Source of the DNA: Tepidibacillus fermentans
Lineage (GTDB): Bacteria > Bacillota > Bacilli > Tepidibacillales > Tepidibacillaceae
NCBI RefSeq assembly: GCF_004342885.1
Contig: NZ_SMAB01000005.1
Coordinates: 91,766-155,765 of the forward strand
Reading direction: 5' to 3'
DNA: 64,000 nucleotides
This document shows, in pieces, positions 8,286 through 16,403 of the stretch (positions are counted from its first letter, which is position 1; each line of letters opens with the position of its first letter). A program made the position numbers and the translations under genes. Below the pieces are notes generated by a model. That model did no database searches. It saw nothing but the letters and a program-made list of their open reading frames with translations, and had not been told where the DNA came from.

Positions 8286-8915
8286 TTATTCCACAATCTT
8301 CAATAAGGTCCGAAAGATAATCTTAATATCATTCCAAAGAGACATTTCTTCAATATATTTCAGATTTAACTTTAATTTATCCACCATGATTTGTTCAATA
8401 TAAGTTTTTTCAGGGTTATCACTTTTCGCTAGAATTTCATTTTCATCACGATATTTGATCGAGGCATAATCCGTAATTCCCGGACGAACCGTCAATACCT
8501 TTTTCTGTTCAGCATTATACAAGGCTGTATAACGCGGTACTTCTGGCCTGGGACCAACAAAACTCATATCCCCAATTAAGACATTCCATAATTGGGGTAA
8601 CTCATCGAGCTTTGATTTTCGCAAAAATTTGCCACTTCGAGTGATCCGTTGATCATTACCCACAGTAATCTGTTTTCCCAGCTTTTCCGCGTTAACAACC
8701 ATCGTCCGAAATTTATAGATTTTAAATTCCTTCCCATTCTTGCCAATTCTCGTTTGCTTAAAAATCGCTGGCCCTTTGGAATCGAATTTTATCCATAAAT
8801 AAATCAGGAGAAAAACTGGGGATAATCCAATAAGCCCCAATAAAGAAAAGACAATATCAAACAGTCTTTTAAAAAATAAAGTGATTATAGAAGGGGAGTC
8901 TGTTCGTGTTGTCAT
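8286..8915 (-). CDS. Initiating phosphoglycosyl transferase, module 1 (PglC/EpsL type)
   Basis: These monotopic membrane enzymes move a sugar-1-phosphate from UDP-sugar to undecaprenyl phosphate and start repeat-unit assembly. From ATG 8915 the protein is 209 residues with a hydrophobic re-entrant helix at about 20-42. Family motifs follow: [40 protein letters not shown] with the catalytic Asp-Glu, and [13 protein letters not shown]. The start at 8915 follows AGGGTG and sits just past the upstream stop codon; longer in-frame starts would overlap the preceding gene. With the 4,6-dehydratase and C4 aminotransferase in the same operon, a diacetyl-bacillosamine-type first sugar is plausible. Confidence 0.92.
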   Translation of the reverse strand: MTTRTDSPSIITLFFKRLFDIVFSLLGLIGLSPVFLLIYLWIKFDSKGPAIFKQTRIGKNGKEFKIYKFRTMVVNAEKLGKQITVGNDQRITRSGKFLRKSKLDELPQLWNVLIGDMSFVGPRPEVPRYTALYNAEQKKVLTVRPGITDYASIKYRDENEILAKSDNPEKTYIEQIMVDKLKLNLKYIEEMSLWNDIKIIFRTLLKIVE

Positions 8916-8925
8916 TCGCATCACC

Positions 8926-10080
8926 CTATCTTTTATAGGTATTGGCCACATCAAAAACGGCCTCAATCACTCTTTCCACTTCTTCTTTCGTCATCTTCGG
9001 ATATAACGGGATCGAAATCGCTGCTTCATACGCTTTTTCAGCTAATGGATAATCTCCATATTTGAAGCCAAGTTTTTGATAATATGGATGTAAATGTACA
9101 GGGATAAAATGAACACTTGTACCGATTCCTCGTTCTTTTAATTCTTCAATAAACTGCGCACGGTCGATGGTGAAGTAGTTATCTTTTAAGCGAATCACAT
9201 ACAAATGCCATGCATGACGGTTGATATGATCATAATAAGGTAAGGTTAATCCTTCGAACTCTTTTAAGGCTTCATTATACATCATCGCATATTCTTCACG
9301 GATTTGTTGCAGCTTCTCTAATTTTCTTAGCTGAACTAACCCTAATGCTGCTTGGATATCAGTCATATTGTATTTAAAGCCAGGATACTCCACCTCGTAA
9401 AACCAAGATCCTTTATCAGAATAACGATTCCATGCATTCTTGCTCATCCCATGAAGGCTCATGACACGAATTTTATCAGCTAATTCTTCGTTGTTGGTTG
9501 TCACCATGCCACCTTCACCGGTGACGAGGTTCTTCGTGGCATAGAAACTAAAGTTGGTTAAATCACCAATACTGCCAACCATCCGTCCTTTGTACATGGT
9601 ATAAACGGCATGGGCGGCATCTTCAATCACATAAAGGTTATATTTGCGGGCAATTTCCATCACTGGATCCATATCGACGGGATACCCGGCAAAATGGACA
9701 GGGATAATCGCCTTGGTTTTATTCGTGATCTTGCTCTCAATCAATGCAGGATCCATATTGAATGTAACGGGGTCAATATCGACAAAAACAGGTTTGGCCC
9801 CTGTGTGTAATATAGTATTGGCTGTGGCTACAAAAGTATACGGAGTGGTAATCACCTCATCCCCTGGACCAATACCAACCGCTAACTGGGATAAATGTAA
9901 ACCTGCTGTTGCTGAATTTAATGCCAAGGCATAATCCGATCCCACGTAGTTCGCAAATTGTTTTTCAAATTCTACGGTTCTTGGTCCTTTGCTTAACCAA
10001 TTGGAACGTAATGCAGCAACAACCTCGTCAATTTCCTCTTCCTCAATCCATGGAAGTGCATAAGGGATATTCTTCTCCAT
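8926..10080 (-). CDS. DegT-family C4 aminotransferase (PglE-like)
   Basis: A 384-residue PLP enzyme likely to aminate the C4 ketone made by the 4,6-dehydratase at 3370-5244. It starts MEKNIPYALPWIEEEEIDEV, typical of the PglE/PseC/WecE branch, and continues with LRSNWLSKGPRTVEFEKQFA. The PLP lysine is in NFSFYATKNLVTGEGGMV near residue 185, and the cofactor region reads VIEDAAHAVYTMYKGRMVG. The stop lies 10 bases before the start of the phosphoglycosyl transferase, and the start is 2 bases from the preceding glycosyltransferase stop, so the three are translationally linked. It is clearly different in sequence from the other aminotransferase in this operon, which argues for a different substrate. 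Confidence 0.9.
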   Translation of the reverse strand: MEKNIPYALPWIEEEEIDEVVAALRSNWLSKGPRTVEFEKQFANYVGSDYALALNSATAGLHLSQLAVGIGPGDEVITTPYTFVATANTILHTGAKPVFVDIDPVTFNMDPALIESKITNKTKAIIPVHFAGYPVDMDPVMEIARKYNLYVIEDAAHAVYTMYKGRMVGSIGDLTNFSFYATKNLVTGEGGMVTTNNEELADKIRVMSLHGMSKNAWNRYSDKGSWFYEVEYPGFKYNMTDIQAALGLVQLRKLEKLQQIREEYAMMYNEALKEFEGLTLPYYDHINRHAWHLYVIRLKDNYFTIDRAQFIEELKERGIGTSVHFIPVHLHPYYQKLGFKYGDYPLAEKAYEAAISIPLYPKMTKEEVERVIEAVFDVANTYKR

Positions 10081-10081
10081 A

Positions 10082-11308
10082 TTATACGCCTCTTTTCACA
10101 AGATCAATGAGTTTTTCTTCTAGTCGTTTGACAATCACTTCACGGTCATAATATTCTTTCACAAATTGACGGCCATTCTTGCCTAGTTGTTTTGCAAAGT
10201 CAGGATGATTAGCCAATTTTAAAACAGCTTCTGCTACTTCTTTTGCATTTTCTGGTTCGACGCAAATCCCACCGCCTGATCGCTCAATCAGTCTTTGTGC
10301 TTCGCCTTCAACCGCAAGAATAATCGGAAGCTCGCTTGCCAATGCTTCAAACATTTTCGAAGGCAGTGCTCCCTTAAATAATTCTAACCGTTTTAAGGGA
10401 ACAATGGTAGCATCCATTGAAGCAATAATTTTCGGCATTTTCTTCTTTTCTTGAAGCGGGATAAAGGAAATATTGGTTAATCCCATCTTATCCGCCTTTT
10501 CCATTAACCGTTTCTTTTCAGGACCTTCTCCGATCAGTAGAAATTGAATCTTCCTATTTTCCTTTAATAAATCGGCTGCTTCAAGAATGATGTCTAAACC
10601 TTGAGCAATTCCGATGATTCCTGCATATACAACGGCAAATTTATCAGAAATGTTCCATTCCTTTCGTAACTCTTCACTTCGATTTTCTGGAGTAAAGAAC
10701 TTGGTATCGGTACCGTTGGTAAGGAGAAATGTATGCTTATAACCTCTACGTTCAATATCATCAATAATTCCTTGGGTTTGCCCCGTAATTAACTGACTCT
10801 TGCGATAGGAAAACTCCTCCAGCCAAGTGGACAAACGAATTAATAATTGATTTTTTAACACACCTAACTTCACCGCTGACTCTGGCCATAAATCAGAGAC
10901 ATTAAAAATAAATTTTGCCCGTTTTAGTTTACTTAGGATATAACCTGATGCTCCTAAAAATAAAGGAGGCGATTCCGTAATCACGATATCTTGTCTTCCC
11001 ACAAGAAAACTTCCCAATAATACCGATGAAAAGGTAAAAGAAAAATAGTTCATCAACCGCGGAATAAACCCTGTATTCTTCGTGACATAAAGCCAGGTCC
11101 GAACCACTTTTATTCCTTCCATTTCTTCTTTATGTATGATTTTTCCTTTGTAGCCATCAAAGATCTCATACGCTGGATAATTGGGCATCCCCGTCAAGAC
11201 CGTGACTTCATGACCACGTTTTACTAACAACTTTGCAAGCTCATAGATTCGATTCTGAGGAGCGCCAACTTCTGGTGGAAAATATTGTGTCAAAAACAAA
11301 ATCTTCAA
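10082..11308 (-). CDS. Glycosyltransferase family 4, WbuB-like
   Basis: The 408-residue GT-B enzyme starts MKILFLTQYFPPEVGAPQNR, the hallmark N-terminus of WbuB-type transferases that add N-acetyl amino sugars to a lipid-linked acceptor in the cytoplasm. The C-terminal half contains VVYAGIIGIAQGLDIILEA and LLIGEGPEKKRL, which bind the nucleotide sugar. The family E(x7)E region is seen as SKMFEALASELPIILA. It is in the middle of the module 1 operon and likely adds the second sugar of the repeat unit. Donor sugar cannot be told from the sequence. Confidence 0.9.
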   Translation of the reverse strand: MKILFLTQYFPPEVGAPQNRIYELAKLLVKRGHEVTVLTGMPNYPAYEIFDGYKGKIIHKEEMEGIKVVRTWLYVTKNTGFIPRLMNYFSFTFSSVLLGSFLVGRQDIVITESPPLFLGASGYILSKLKRAKFIFNVSDLWPESAVKLGVLKNQLLIRLSTWLEEFSYRKSQLITGQTQGIIDDIERRGYKHTFLLTNGTDTKFFTPENRSEELRKEWNISDKFAVVYAGIIGIAQGLDIILEAADLLKENRKIQFLLIGEGPEKKRLMEKADKMGLTNISFIPLQEKKKMPKIIASMDATIVPLKRLELFKGALPSKMFEALASELPIILAVEGEAQRLIERSGGGICVEPENAKEVAEAVLKLANHPDFAKQLGKNGRQFVKEYYDREVIVKRLEEKLIDLVKRGV

Positions 11309-11329
11309 AGATGTTCACCATCCAATGAG

Positions 11330-11365
11330 AGAATAAACAAGAGGCACCGAAACTGTGCGGTGCCT
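11330..11365 (-). terminator. Intercistronic hairpin in the module 1 operon
   Basis: AGGCACCG pairs with CGGTGCCT across an eight-base loop, followed on the minus strand by the moderately T-rich CTTGTTTATT. It lies between the dehydrogenase and the glycosyltransferase. It is probably a weak terminator or mRNA-stability element, lowering expression of downstream genes rather than ending the operon. Confidence 0.45.
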
Positions 11366-11380
11366 AAAACCTAATTCCCA

Positions 11381-12727
11381 TTATAACTTATAGTACTTCG
11401 CTTTGATATCTTTTACCCTAGAAAAAGCATTGCGTGTATCAAAGATGATTTGTGCCGATTCCGCAATCATTTCATAATGAAAATCACTATGATTGGTCGT
11501 TAAGATGACAATATCCATCTCTTTTAAGGATTCAGGAGTGATATCGACCGAATGATATTCAATTCCTTTATGGGTGAATTGTGGAATATATGGATCACTG
11601 TAATGAACATCAGCACCATATTTCTCCAAGAACTCGATAATATCGAGAACGGGGGATTCCCTTAAGTCGTCAATATCATTCTTATACGCAGCTCCTAGTA
11701 ACAAGACTTTAGAACCGTTTAATGATTTCTTTTCCTCGTTTAAGATTTTCATCGTTCTTTCGATTACGAACTCTGGCATGTAGTTATTAATTTCGGCAGC
11801 AGTCTCAATCAAACGTGTATGATACTTAAATTCTCTTGCCTTCCACGTTAAGTAGAATGGATCAATGGGAATACAATGTCCACCTAAACCAGGACCTGGA
11901 TAGAAGGCCATAAAGCCATAAGGTTTCGTTTTTGCTGCATTGATGACTTCCCAAACATCAATTCCCATCTTATGACAGAGAATCGCCATCTCATTCACAA
12001 GCGCAATATTGATATTACGGAAGGTGTTCTCTAAGATTTTCTCCATCTCAGCGACTGCAGGACTAGAAACCTCATGAACTTCCCCTTCAAGTACATTACG
12101 ATATAATGAACTGGCCAAAGTGGTACATGCAGGAGTAATACCCCCTACCACCTTTGGTGTGTTTTTCGTATTAAAATATTTGTTACCTGGATCGACACGT
12201 TCTGGTGAATAAGCGACGAAGAAATCTTCCCCGCATTTTAACCCAGTTTGTTCTAAGATCGGTTTCACGACTTCTTCCGTCGTTCCAGGATAAGTCGTAC
12301 TTTCTAATACAACGAGCATTCCCTGATGTAAATACTCAGCGATTGCTTTTGTCGAATTTTCCACATAAGAAATGTCAGGTTGTTGATGTTCGTCAAGTGG
12401 TGTAGGAACACAAATGGCTACGGTATCTACTTCACGAATTTTGGAGTAGTCCGTTGTCGCCTTGAGTTGTCCACTTTTTACAATTTCAACGAGATCTTCA
12501 TCAACAACGTCTCCAATATAATTTTCTCCACGATTCACCATATCTACACGTTTTTGTTGAACATCAAAACCAATCACCTTATAGCCTGCTTTTGCTTTTT
12601 CAACAGCTAAAGGTAAACCCACATAACCCAGTCCAACAACACCGATGGTTGCTGTTTTATTCTCAATCTTGTCATATAGCTGTTTAGCTATCGGATTCAA
12701 TTCTAATTCTTTTTCTGTTAAAGCCAT
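11381..12727 (-). CDS. UDP-HexNAc 6-dehydrogenase (WbpA/WecC family)
   Basis: This NAD-dependent enzyme oxidises the C6 hydroxyl of UDP-GlcNAc or UDP-ManNAc to a uronic acid in two steps through a cysteine thioester. In 448 residues, the NAD-binding motif IGVVGLGYVGLPLAVEKA is near residue 28. The catalytic cysteine is in GPGLGGHCIPIDPFYL near residue 280, and the C-terminal UDP-binding domain contains GAAYKNDIDDLRESP. The neighbouring 3-dehydrogenase, aminotransferase, acetyltransferase and 2-epimerase make a WbpA-like role on UDP-GlcNAc most likely. It is the only such dehydrogenase in the window. Confidence 0.92.
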   Translation of the reverse strand: MALTEKELELNPIAKQLYDKIENKTATIGVVGLGYVGLPLAVEKAKAGYKVIGFDVQQKRVDMVNRGENYIGDVVDEDLVEIVKSGQLKATTDYSKIREVDTVAICVPTPLDEHQQPDISYVENSTKAIAEYLHQGMLVVLESTTYPGTTEEVVKPILEQTGLKCGEDFFVAYSPERVDPGNKYFNTKNTPKVVGGITPACTTLASSLYRNVLEGEVHEVSSPAVAEMEKILENTFRNINIALVNEMAILCHKMGIDVWEVINAAKTKPYGFMAFYPGPGLGGHCIPIDPFYLTWKAREFKYHTRLIETAAEINNYMPEFVIERTMKILNEEKKSLNGSKVLLLGAAYKNDIDDLRESPVLDIIEFLEKYGADVHYSDPYIPQFTHKGIEYHSVDITPESLKEMDIVILTTNHSDFHYEMIAESAQIIFDTRNAFSRVKDIKAKYYKL

Positions 12728-12752
12728 ATGCGCGATATCCTCCTACATTGAA

Positions 12753-13778
12753 TTATTTTTGATTCAAATAAACAGGCTGATCCTTTTCAGCTGATTCATA
12801 AATCGCTAATACAATTTCTAACGCGTTCTTTCCGTCTTCAAGCGTCACATAAGGATCACGATTTTCTTTGATTGCATCAATAAAATCTTTGATAATCAAT
12901 TGATGGCCATAACCATAAACGGTTGGTGGATTTTCTGCTTGCGCTTTGACAATGGCTTCTTCCTCTTCTTTAAAATTCTCGCTAAAGCGCCATTTCTCAA
13001 TTCGATTAACAGCAATGCCGCCAACAACTACAGTCCCTGTTTCACCAAAAAGATTTAAGGTTTCTTCTAAGTTCGTTGGGTAAATCGTAGACGCGCCTTC
13101 GATCACTCCCAATGCGCCACTCTCAAATTCAAGAACAGCTACTCCTACATCTTCCATTTCAATACGACGGAAACGGGTTGCTGTATTGCCATAAACTTTT
13201 TTCACAGGTCCCATCATCCAACGTAATAAGTCAATATTATGAATACATTGATTCATAAGAGTACCGCCATCCATTTCTCTGGTTCCCCGCCAAGAAGCTT
13301 GATCATAGTAGGCCTGATTCCGGTTCCAACGGATGCTCGCCACTCCGTGAGACATTTTGCCAAAGCGGCCTGCCTCTAAAGCTTGTCTTGTTTTTTGAAT
13401 TGCGTCATTGAAACGGTTTTGATGGACAGCTGCTGCTTTTACTCCTTTTCTTTTCGCCGCTTCGATGATTCGATTTGCATCTTCCACCGTCATCGCAATC
13501 GGTTTTTCAACCATCACATGTTTTCCTTTTTCAATCGCCTTAATCGCCATTTCTGCATGAAGACCACTTGGTGTACAGATATTGACGACTTCAATTTCTG
13601 GATCTTCTAACATTTCATCATAATTCAAATATTTCTTCGCATTATATTTCTTCGCAAACTCTTCTGCTTTTTCGTCAATAATATCGCAAACCGCTACTAA
13701 ATTTGCTTCTTCTAGCGCCATAATCGATTCTGCATGTTTTGGTGCAATGCGTCCACAACCGACAATAGCGAAATTCAT
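12753..13778 (-). CDS. Gfo/Idh/MocA oxidoreductase (WbpB/WlbA-like 3-dehydrogenase)
   Basis: Members use NAD(P) to oxidise sugar hydroxyls; WbpB and WlbA oxidise C3 of UDP-GlcNAc uronic acid. From ATG 13778 the protein is 341 residues. It has the Rossmann motif FAIVGCGRIAPKHAESIM at the N-terminus, the family EKPIAMT motif near 95, and GGTLMNQCIHNIDLLRWM near 165, which holds the catalytic histidine region. The ATG follows GGGGG with seven bases between; an in-frame codon upstream lacks a site. It is the first gene of the minus-strand sugar operon, behind the candidate promoter at 13863-13889. It is paralogous in role to the gene at 30145-31137. Confidence 0.9.
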   Translation of the reverse strand: MNFAIVGCGRIAPKHAESIMALEEANLVAVCDIIDEKAEEFAKKYNAKKYLNYDEMLEDPEIEVVNICTPSGLHAEMAIKAIEKGKHVMVEKPIAMTVEDANRIIEAAKRKGVKAAAVHQNRFNDAIQKTRQALEAGRFGKMSHGVASIRWNRNQAYYDQASWRGTREMDGGTLMNQCIHNIDLLRWMMGPVKKVYGNTATRFRRIEMEDVGVAVLEFESGALGVIEGASTIYPTNLEETLNLFGETGTVVVGGIAVNRIEKWRFSENFKEEEEAIVKAQAENPPTVYGYGHQLIIKDFIDAIKENRDPYVTLEDGKNALEIVLAIYESAEKDQPVYLNQK

Positions 13779-13862
13779 AGATAATCCCCCTTGTTTTATC
13801 ACTCATATATAGTCTTAACCATATCTAGATGAATATAAATAACTTCACAAATACACCAATAC

Positions 13863-13889
13863 ATTATACACTTGTCCAATATATTTGGA
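13863..13889 (-). promoter_or_regulatory. Candidate promoter and operator palindrome of the module 1 sugar operon
   Basis: A perfect TATAAT (minus strand, 13868-13863) lies about 85 bases before the first gene of the operon. Directly upstream, in the usual spacer, is a palindrome TCCAA-n5-TTGGA (13875-13889). No good -35 box is visible, so the palindrome may be an operator or an activator site. The call is based on motif position only. Confidence 0.4.
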
Positions 13890-13939
13890 TATATTTTTTT
13901 GTGCCAAAATATTGACATTTTTCAGCAGCTAGTAAGACA

Positions 13940-15274
13940 CTAAACCTTCCTTACTCTGATTGAGACTTTATGAATGAGTCTTCCATACATTTGAAAATCC
14001 TCTTGTCCTACCAATAAAAATTTATGATAGGGAACACCTGTAATTCGTTTAAATAAAATGACTTTGATGAAAAAATCCATACCATAGGTAATCGTTGATG
14101 CAAGTGACGCTCCATTGATTCCCAATCGTGGCACCATGATTAAATTTAAAACGATATTCAAAGCAACCGTAATAAATGAGGTGTACATATTAATCTCTAC
14201 CTTACCTCTACCTGACAAATCATTGGATATAATTCGCGTCGTCGATCCAAGGATAATTCCAGGTAGTAGTAATTTAAGGGCCATCGATCCTGAAATATAT
14301 TCCTTACCAAATAATAAAAGGATAATGAAATCTGATAGAAGGTAGAAAACAACGCCAATGAACACAGATAATAGTAAAACATTTCTACTCACAATTGAGG
14401 TCAAAGCGTTCCTTTCTTCCTCTTTCTTATAAGAGGAGATTCTTGGAAACAAAACAAGTGATATGGATGTTGAGAAAATCCAGATTCTTTCTGCAATACT
14501 TACCGCATTATTATAAATTCCCACCGCAGCGGGATTGATGAAATAAGAAATAATCAGCATGCTGACACGATAATTCAAAAAAGTCATGACGTTGGATAAA
14601 TGTGCTTTGATACCATATGTCAAAGAGTCCTTAAAATAAGAATAGGAGAACTCACCATCCTTTATTCCTAAAGAAAGCCGTTTCTTTGCAAGATATACAC
14701 TTACGATATAGGTAATCACCTGCCCAAATAAAAAGGCAAAAACAGCACCATTTATGCCAAAATCAAAGACAACGATCAAAAGAATCGAAACTAGTAAAAT
14801 CGTTAATTGATTCAATAAACCAATCACATTATATGATATAAAATCTTCAACCCCTTGAAAGACCGTTTGAATGAATTGGTTCATGAACAAAATTGGCAAA
14901 ATCAATAATGTCAGCAATAAATAGCTTTGTGATATTCCACTAAAAAATTGCTCATGGAAGAAAAAAATAACGACTAAACCTACGAAAAAGGAAATCGCAC
15001 CCAACACGAGTGCAGAAATATTGTTCGTTTTATAAATGGAACTTAACTTCACCTTTCCCTGACCGATGTAATAAGCGCTAGAAACCCCTACCCCTAAGTT
15101 GAAAAAAGTGAAGAGTAACGTCGATAATAAGGTAATTAAAGCATATTTCCCTTGCCCATCAGCTCCTAAATATCTAGCAATCAGAATTTGAGTGACTAGT
15201 CCAATTAGAATACTCGTCACTTGCCTTATTAAGGTAGATGTACTATTCCTAATAAAACTATTTGATTTCCCCAT
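13940..15274 (-). CDS. Wzx-type oligosaccharide flippase, module 1
   Basis: A 444-residue polytopic membrane protein of the MATE/MOP (polysaccharide synthesis, RfbX-like) group that flips lipid-linked repeat units outward. Around twelve hydrophobic segments can be counted. The N-terminus reads RNSTSTLIRQVTSILIGLVT and then RYLGADGQGKYALITLLSTL, a pattern typical of Wzx. It starts 160 bases from the first direct repeat copy and is set apart from the sugar operon by a gap containing that operon's promoter. It probably has its own transcript that can read into the operon, because no terminator is visible between them. Confidence 0.88.
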   Translation of the reverse strand: MGKSNSFIRNSTSTLIRQVTSILIGLVTQILIARYLGADGQGKYALITLLSTLLFTFFNLGVGVSSAYYIGQGKVKLSSIYKTNNISALVLGAISFFVGLVVIFFFHEQFFSGISQSYLLLTLLILPILFMNQFIQTVFQGVEDFISYNVIGLLNQLTILLVSILLIVVFDFGINGAVFAFLFGQVITYIVSVYLAKKRLSLGIKDGEFSYSYFKDSLTYGIKAHLSNVMTFLNYRVSMLIISYFINPAAVGIYNNAVSIAERIWIFSTSISLVLFPRISSYKKEEERNALTSIVSRNVLLLSVFIGVVFYLLSDFIILLLFGKEYISGSMALKLLLPGIILGSTTRIISNDLSGRGKVEINMYTSFITVALNIVLNLIMVPRLGINGASLASTITYGMDFFIKVILFKRITGVPYHKFLLVGQEDFQMYGRLIHKVSIRVRKV

Positions 15275-15292
15275 GTTGATGTTCCTTCACAT

Positions 15293-15353
15293 ATAGAATA
15301 TTAGTAATATCTGTTTAACATTCTCATTTTACTATTTCACTCAAACTCTGTCT
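15293..15353. repeat. Direct repeat, left copy (61 bp)
   Basis: This 61-bp sequence recurs at 16404-16464 with two mismatches, in the same orientation. The two copies flank the broken mazEF locus. This copy is immediately upstream of the flippase start codon, so it also forms part of that gene's leader. Confidence 0.9.
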
Positions 15354-15494
15354 ATTTATAGATGTTCCTATTTTTTTTGGAACAAACGTAGTTTTTGTTC
15401 ATTCAATTTTGCTAACTTCACCAATAAATTTATTTGTTTTTCGACACCTGCCCAACTAAATTAGCTTCTCAAAAATTATCAAGAAACTTTAAAG

Positions 15495-15527
15495 TACAAA
15501 AAATAACCCTTTCTGAAAGAGAAAGGA
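15495..15527 (-). terminator. Terminator of the former mazEF operon
   Basis: On the minus strand CCTTTCT and AGAAAGG pair around a five-base loop and are followed by GTTATTTTTTG. It sits just after the stop codon of the mazF remnant. Confidence 0.7.
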
Positions 15528-15664
15528 TTATGTCAAGTCAGATATGTTTCTATTTTCGCTAGGCATTCATCGATTATTTTATCTATTTCTTCAATTTGTT
15601 CATCTTCTGGATTATACTTCTTTAAAATTTTTAGATTACGAGCTTTCCAATCCAATGATTTAAC

Positions 15665-15987
15665 CTAATGCAACAAGAAGTCCCCTATCCTATTTAGGTG
15701 GGAGATGAATTGTTGCCATCTTGAAAAACACACGAACATATGTTATAATGAATAAGAACATACGTTCTTTGATAACTGGATATATGGGGTTGCATGGAGA
15801 AAATAAAATGCGAAAACCAAGCTGATCCTTCCATGCGTAAAATATCCAAGGTACAAAAGAACTCCGAATTGTCGGACATCTAGGGTTGGAACGACCCGAA
15901 GTCACGCTCAGGGAGATGAAAGGTTGCTTTCGTCGTGGAGCTGAGAAGCTCCCACTTCAAGCGATAGTTAAGTGGTGAGTGGTTCAC
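15665..15987 (+). mobile_element. 323-bp non-autonomous IS200/IS605-like insertion in mazF
   Basis: The boundaries follow from restoring the mazF reading frame. The left end abuts TTTAAC in the target and the right end finishes GGTTCAC, with no target duplication. That is the signature of single-strand IS200/IS605 transposition. The right end has the subterminal hairpin GGAGCT-GAGA-AGCTCC followed by CACTTCAAGCGATAGTTAAG, as in these elements; the left end has a GGGAGATGAATTG palindrome. No TnpA or TnpB coding sequence remains, so it would need help in trans. The conserved 3' portion may derive from the region that gives omega-RNA in TnpB elements; that is inference. Confidence 0.75.
15721..15768 (+). 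promoter_or_regulatory. Promoter with two LexA (SOS) boxes inside the insertion
   Basis: TTGAAA (15721-15726), 17 bases, then TATAAT (15744-15749) form a good sigma-A promoter. It is overlapped by CGAACATATGTTAT (15733-15746) and followed by AGAACATACGTTCT (15755-15768). Each matches the Gram-positive LexA consensus CGAACRNRYGTTYC at 12 of 14 positions. The predicted transcript of roughly 200 bases would run through the structured 3' half of the element and contains no plausible protein-coding gene. Confidence 0.7.
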
Positions 15988-16242
15988 TTTGATCAGTTAA
16001 AACTACCCCTGTTATTGGATAGCCATCGCCATCAAGGGATATTCCTTCTTTTGGTAAATCCACTTCGAAGGGATAACCCTTCTTTTGATTGGTAATCGGA
16101 CAAACAGCTATAAATCCTGTTGCTTGATTGAATTCTTTAGGCGATAAAACAATAGCATTCCTTCTCCCAGCCTGCTCATGACCAGCTTGTGGATTGAAGT
16201 TTAAAACAACGAGATCGCCTCTCTCTGGTACGTCTGCTGGCA

Positions 16243-16398
16243 TTAAATCAATTCACGCCCTTCTATCCCAAAATCAATTTCCTCGTGTCGATTTTCAGGT
16301 GTAATCTGTGATATTAGTTCTTCCAATGTGTATTTCTTCCGTGTTCTTTTTGGCTTTAATGTGATGATACCTTCATTTCCAATCACGTTTAATTCCAT
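16243..16398 (-). pseudogene. mazE: mazE antitoxin remnant lacking its DNA-binding N-terminus
   Basis: MazE neutralises MazF and represses its own operon. The 51 residues that remain match the C-terminal, toxin-binding part: GIITLKPKRTRKKYTLEEL followed by SQITPENRHEEIDFG. The AbrB-like DNA-binding half, about 30-35 residues, is missing. Similarity stops at 16398, six bases from the right 61-bp repeat copy, so the deletion endpoint coincides with that repeat. The stop codon overlaps the mazF start by one base, as in intact operons. Confidence 0.82.
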
Positions 16399-16403
16399 TC
16401 ACA

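Larger units (their letters stand above)
15533..16243 (-). pseudogene. mazF: mazF-type toxin gene interrupted by an IS200/IS605-like element
   Basis: MazF is a sequence-specific endoribonuclease toxin. The 5' part (16243 to 15988) encodes residues up to GVVLTDQ, including the MazF hallmarks GDLVVLNFNPQAGHEQAGRR and TNQKKGYPFEV. The 3' part (15664 to 15533) resumes in the right sense with VKSLDWKARNLKILKKYNPE and ends IETYLT. Joining the parts across 15665-15987 restores LTDQ-VKSLDW, the normal MazF core, so the insertion is exact. As it stands, translation from the start runs a few codons into the insert and stops at 91 residues, missing the C-terminal third. It overlaps the mazE remnant by one base (TAATG). 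A functional toxin is very unlikely. Confidence 0.88.

Noticed and set aside
15690..15905. Minus-strand open frames of 61-71 codons inside the IS605-like insert
   Set aside because: They run against the predicted promoter, have no ribosome binding site and their translations resemble no protein; they follow from the palindromic ends.
15988..16243. Functional short MazF toxin of 91 residues
   Set aside because: The last residues come from the inserted element, the C-terminal third is displaced beyond the insert, and the antitoxin lacks its DNA-binding half.
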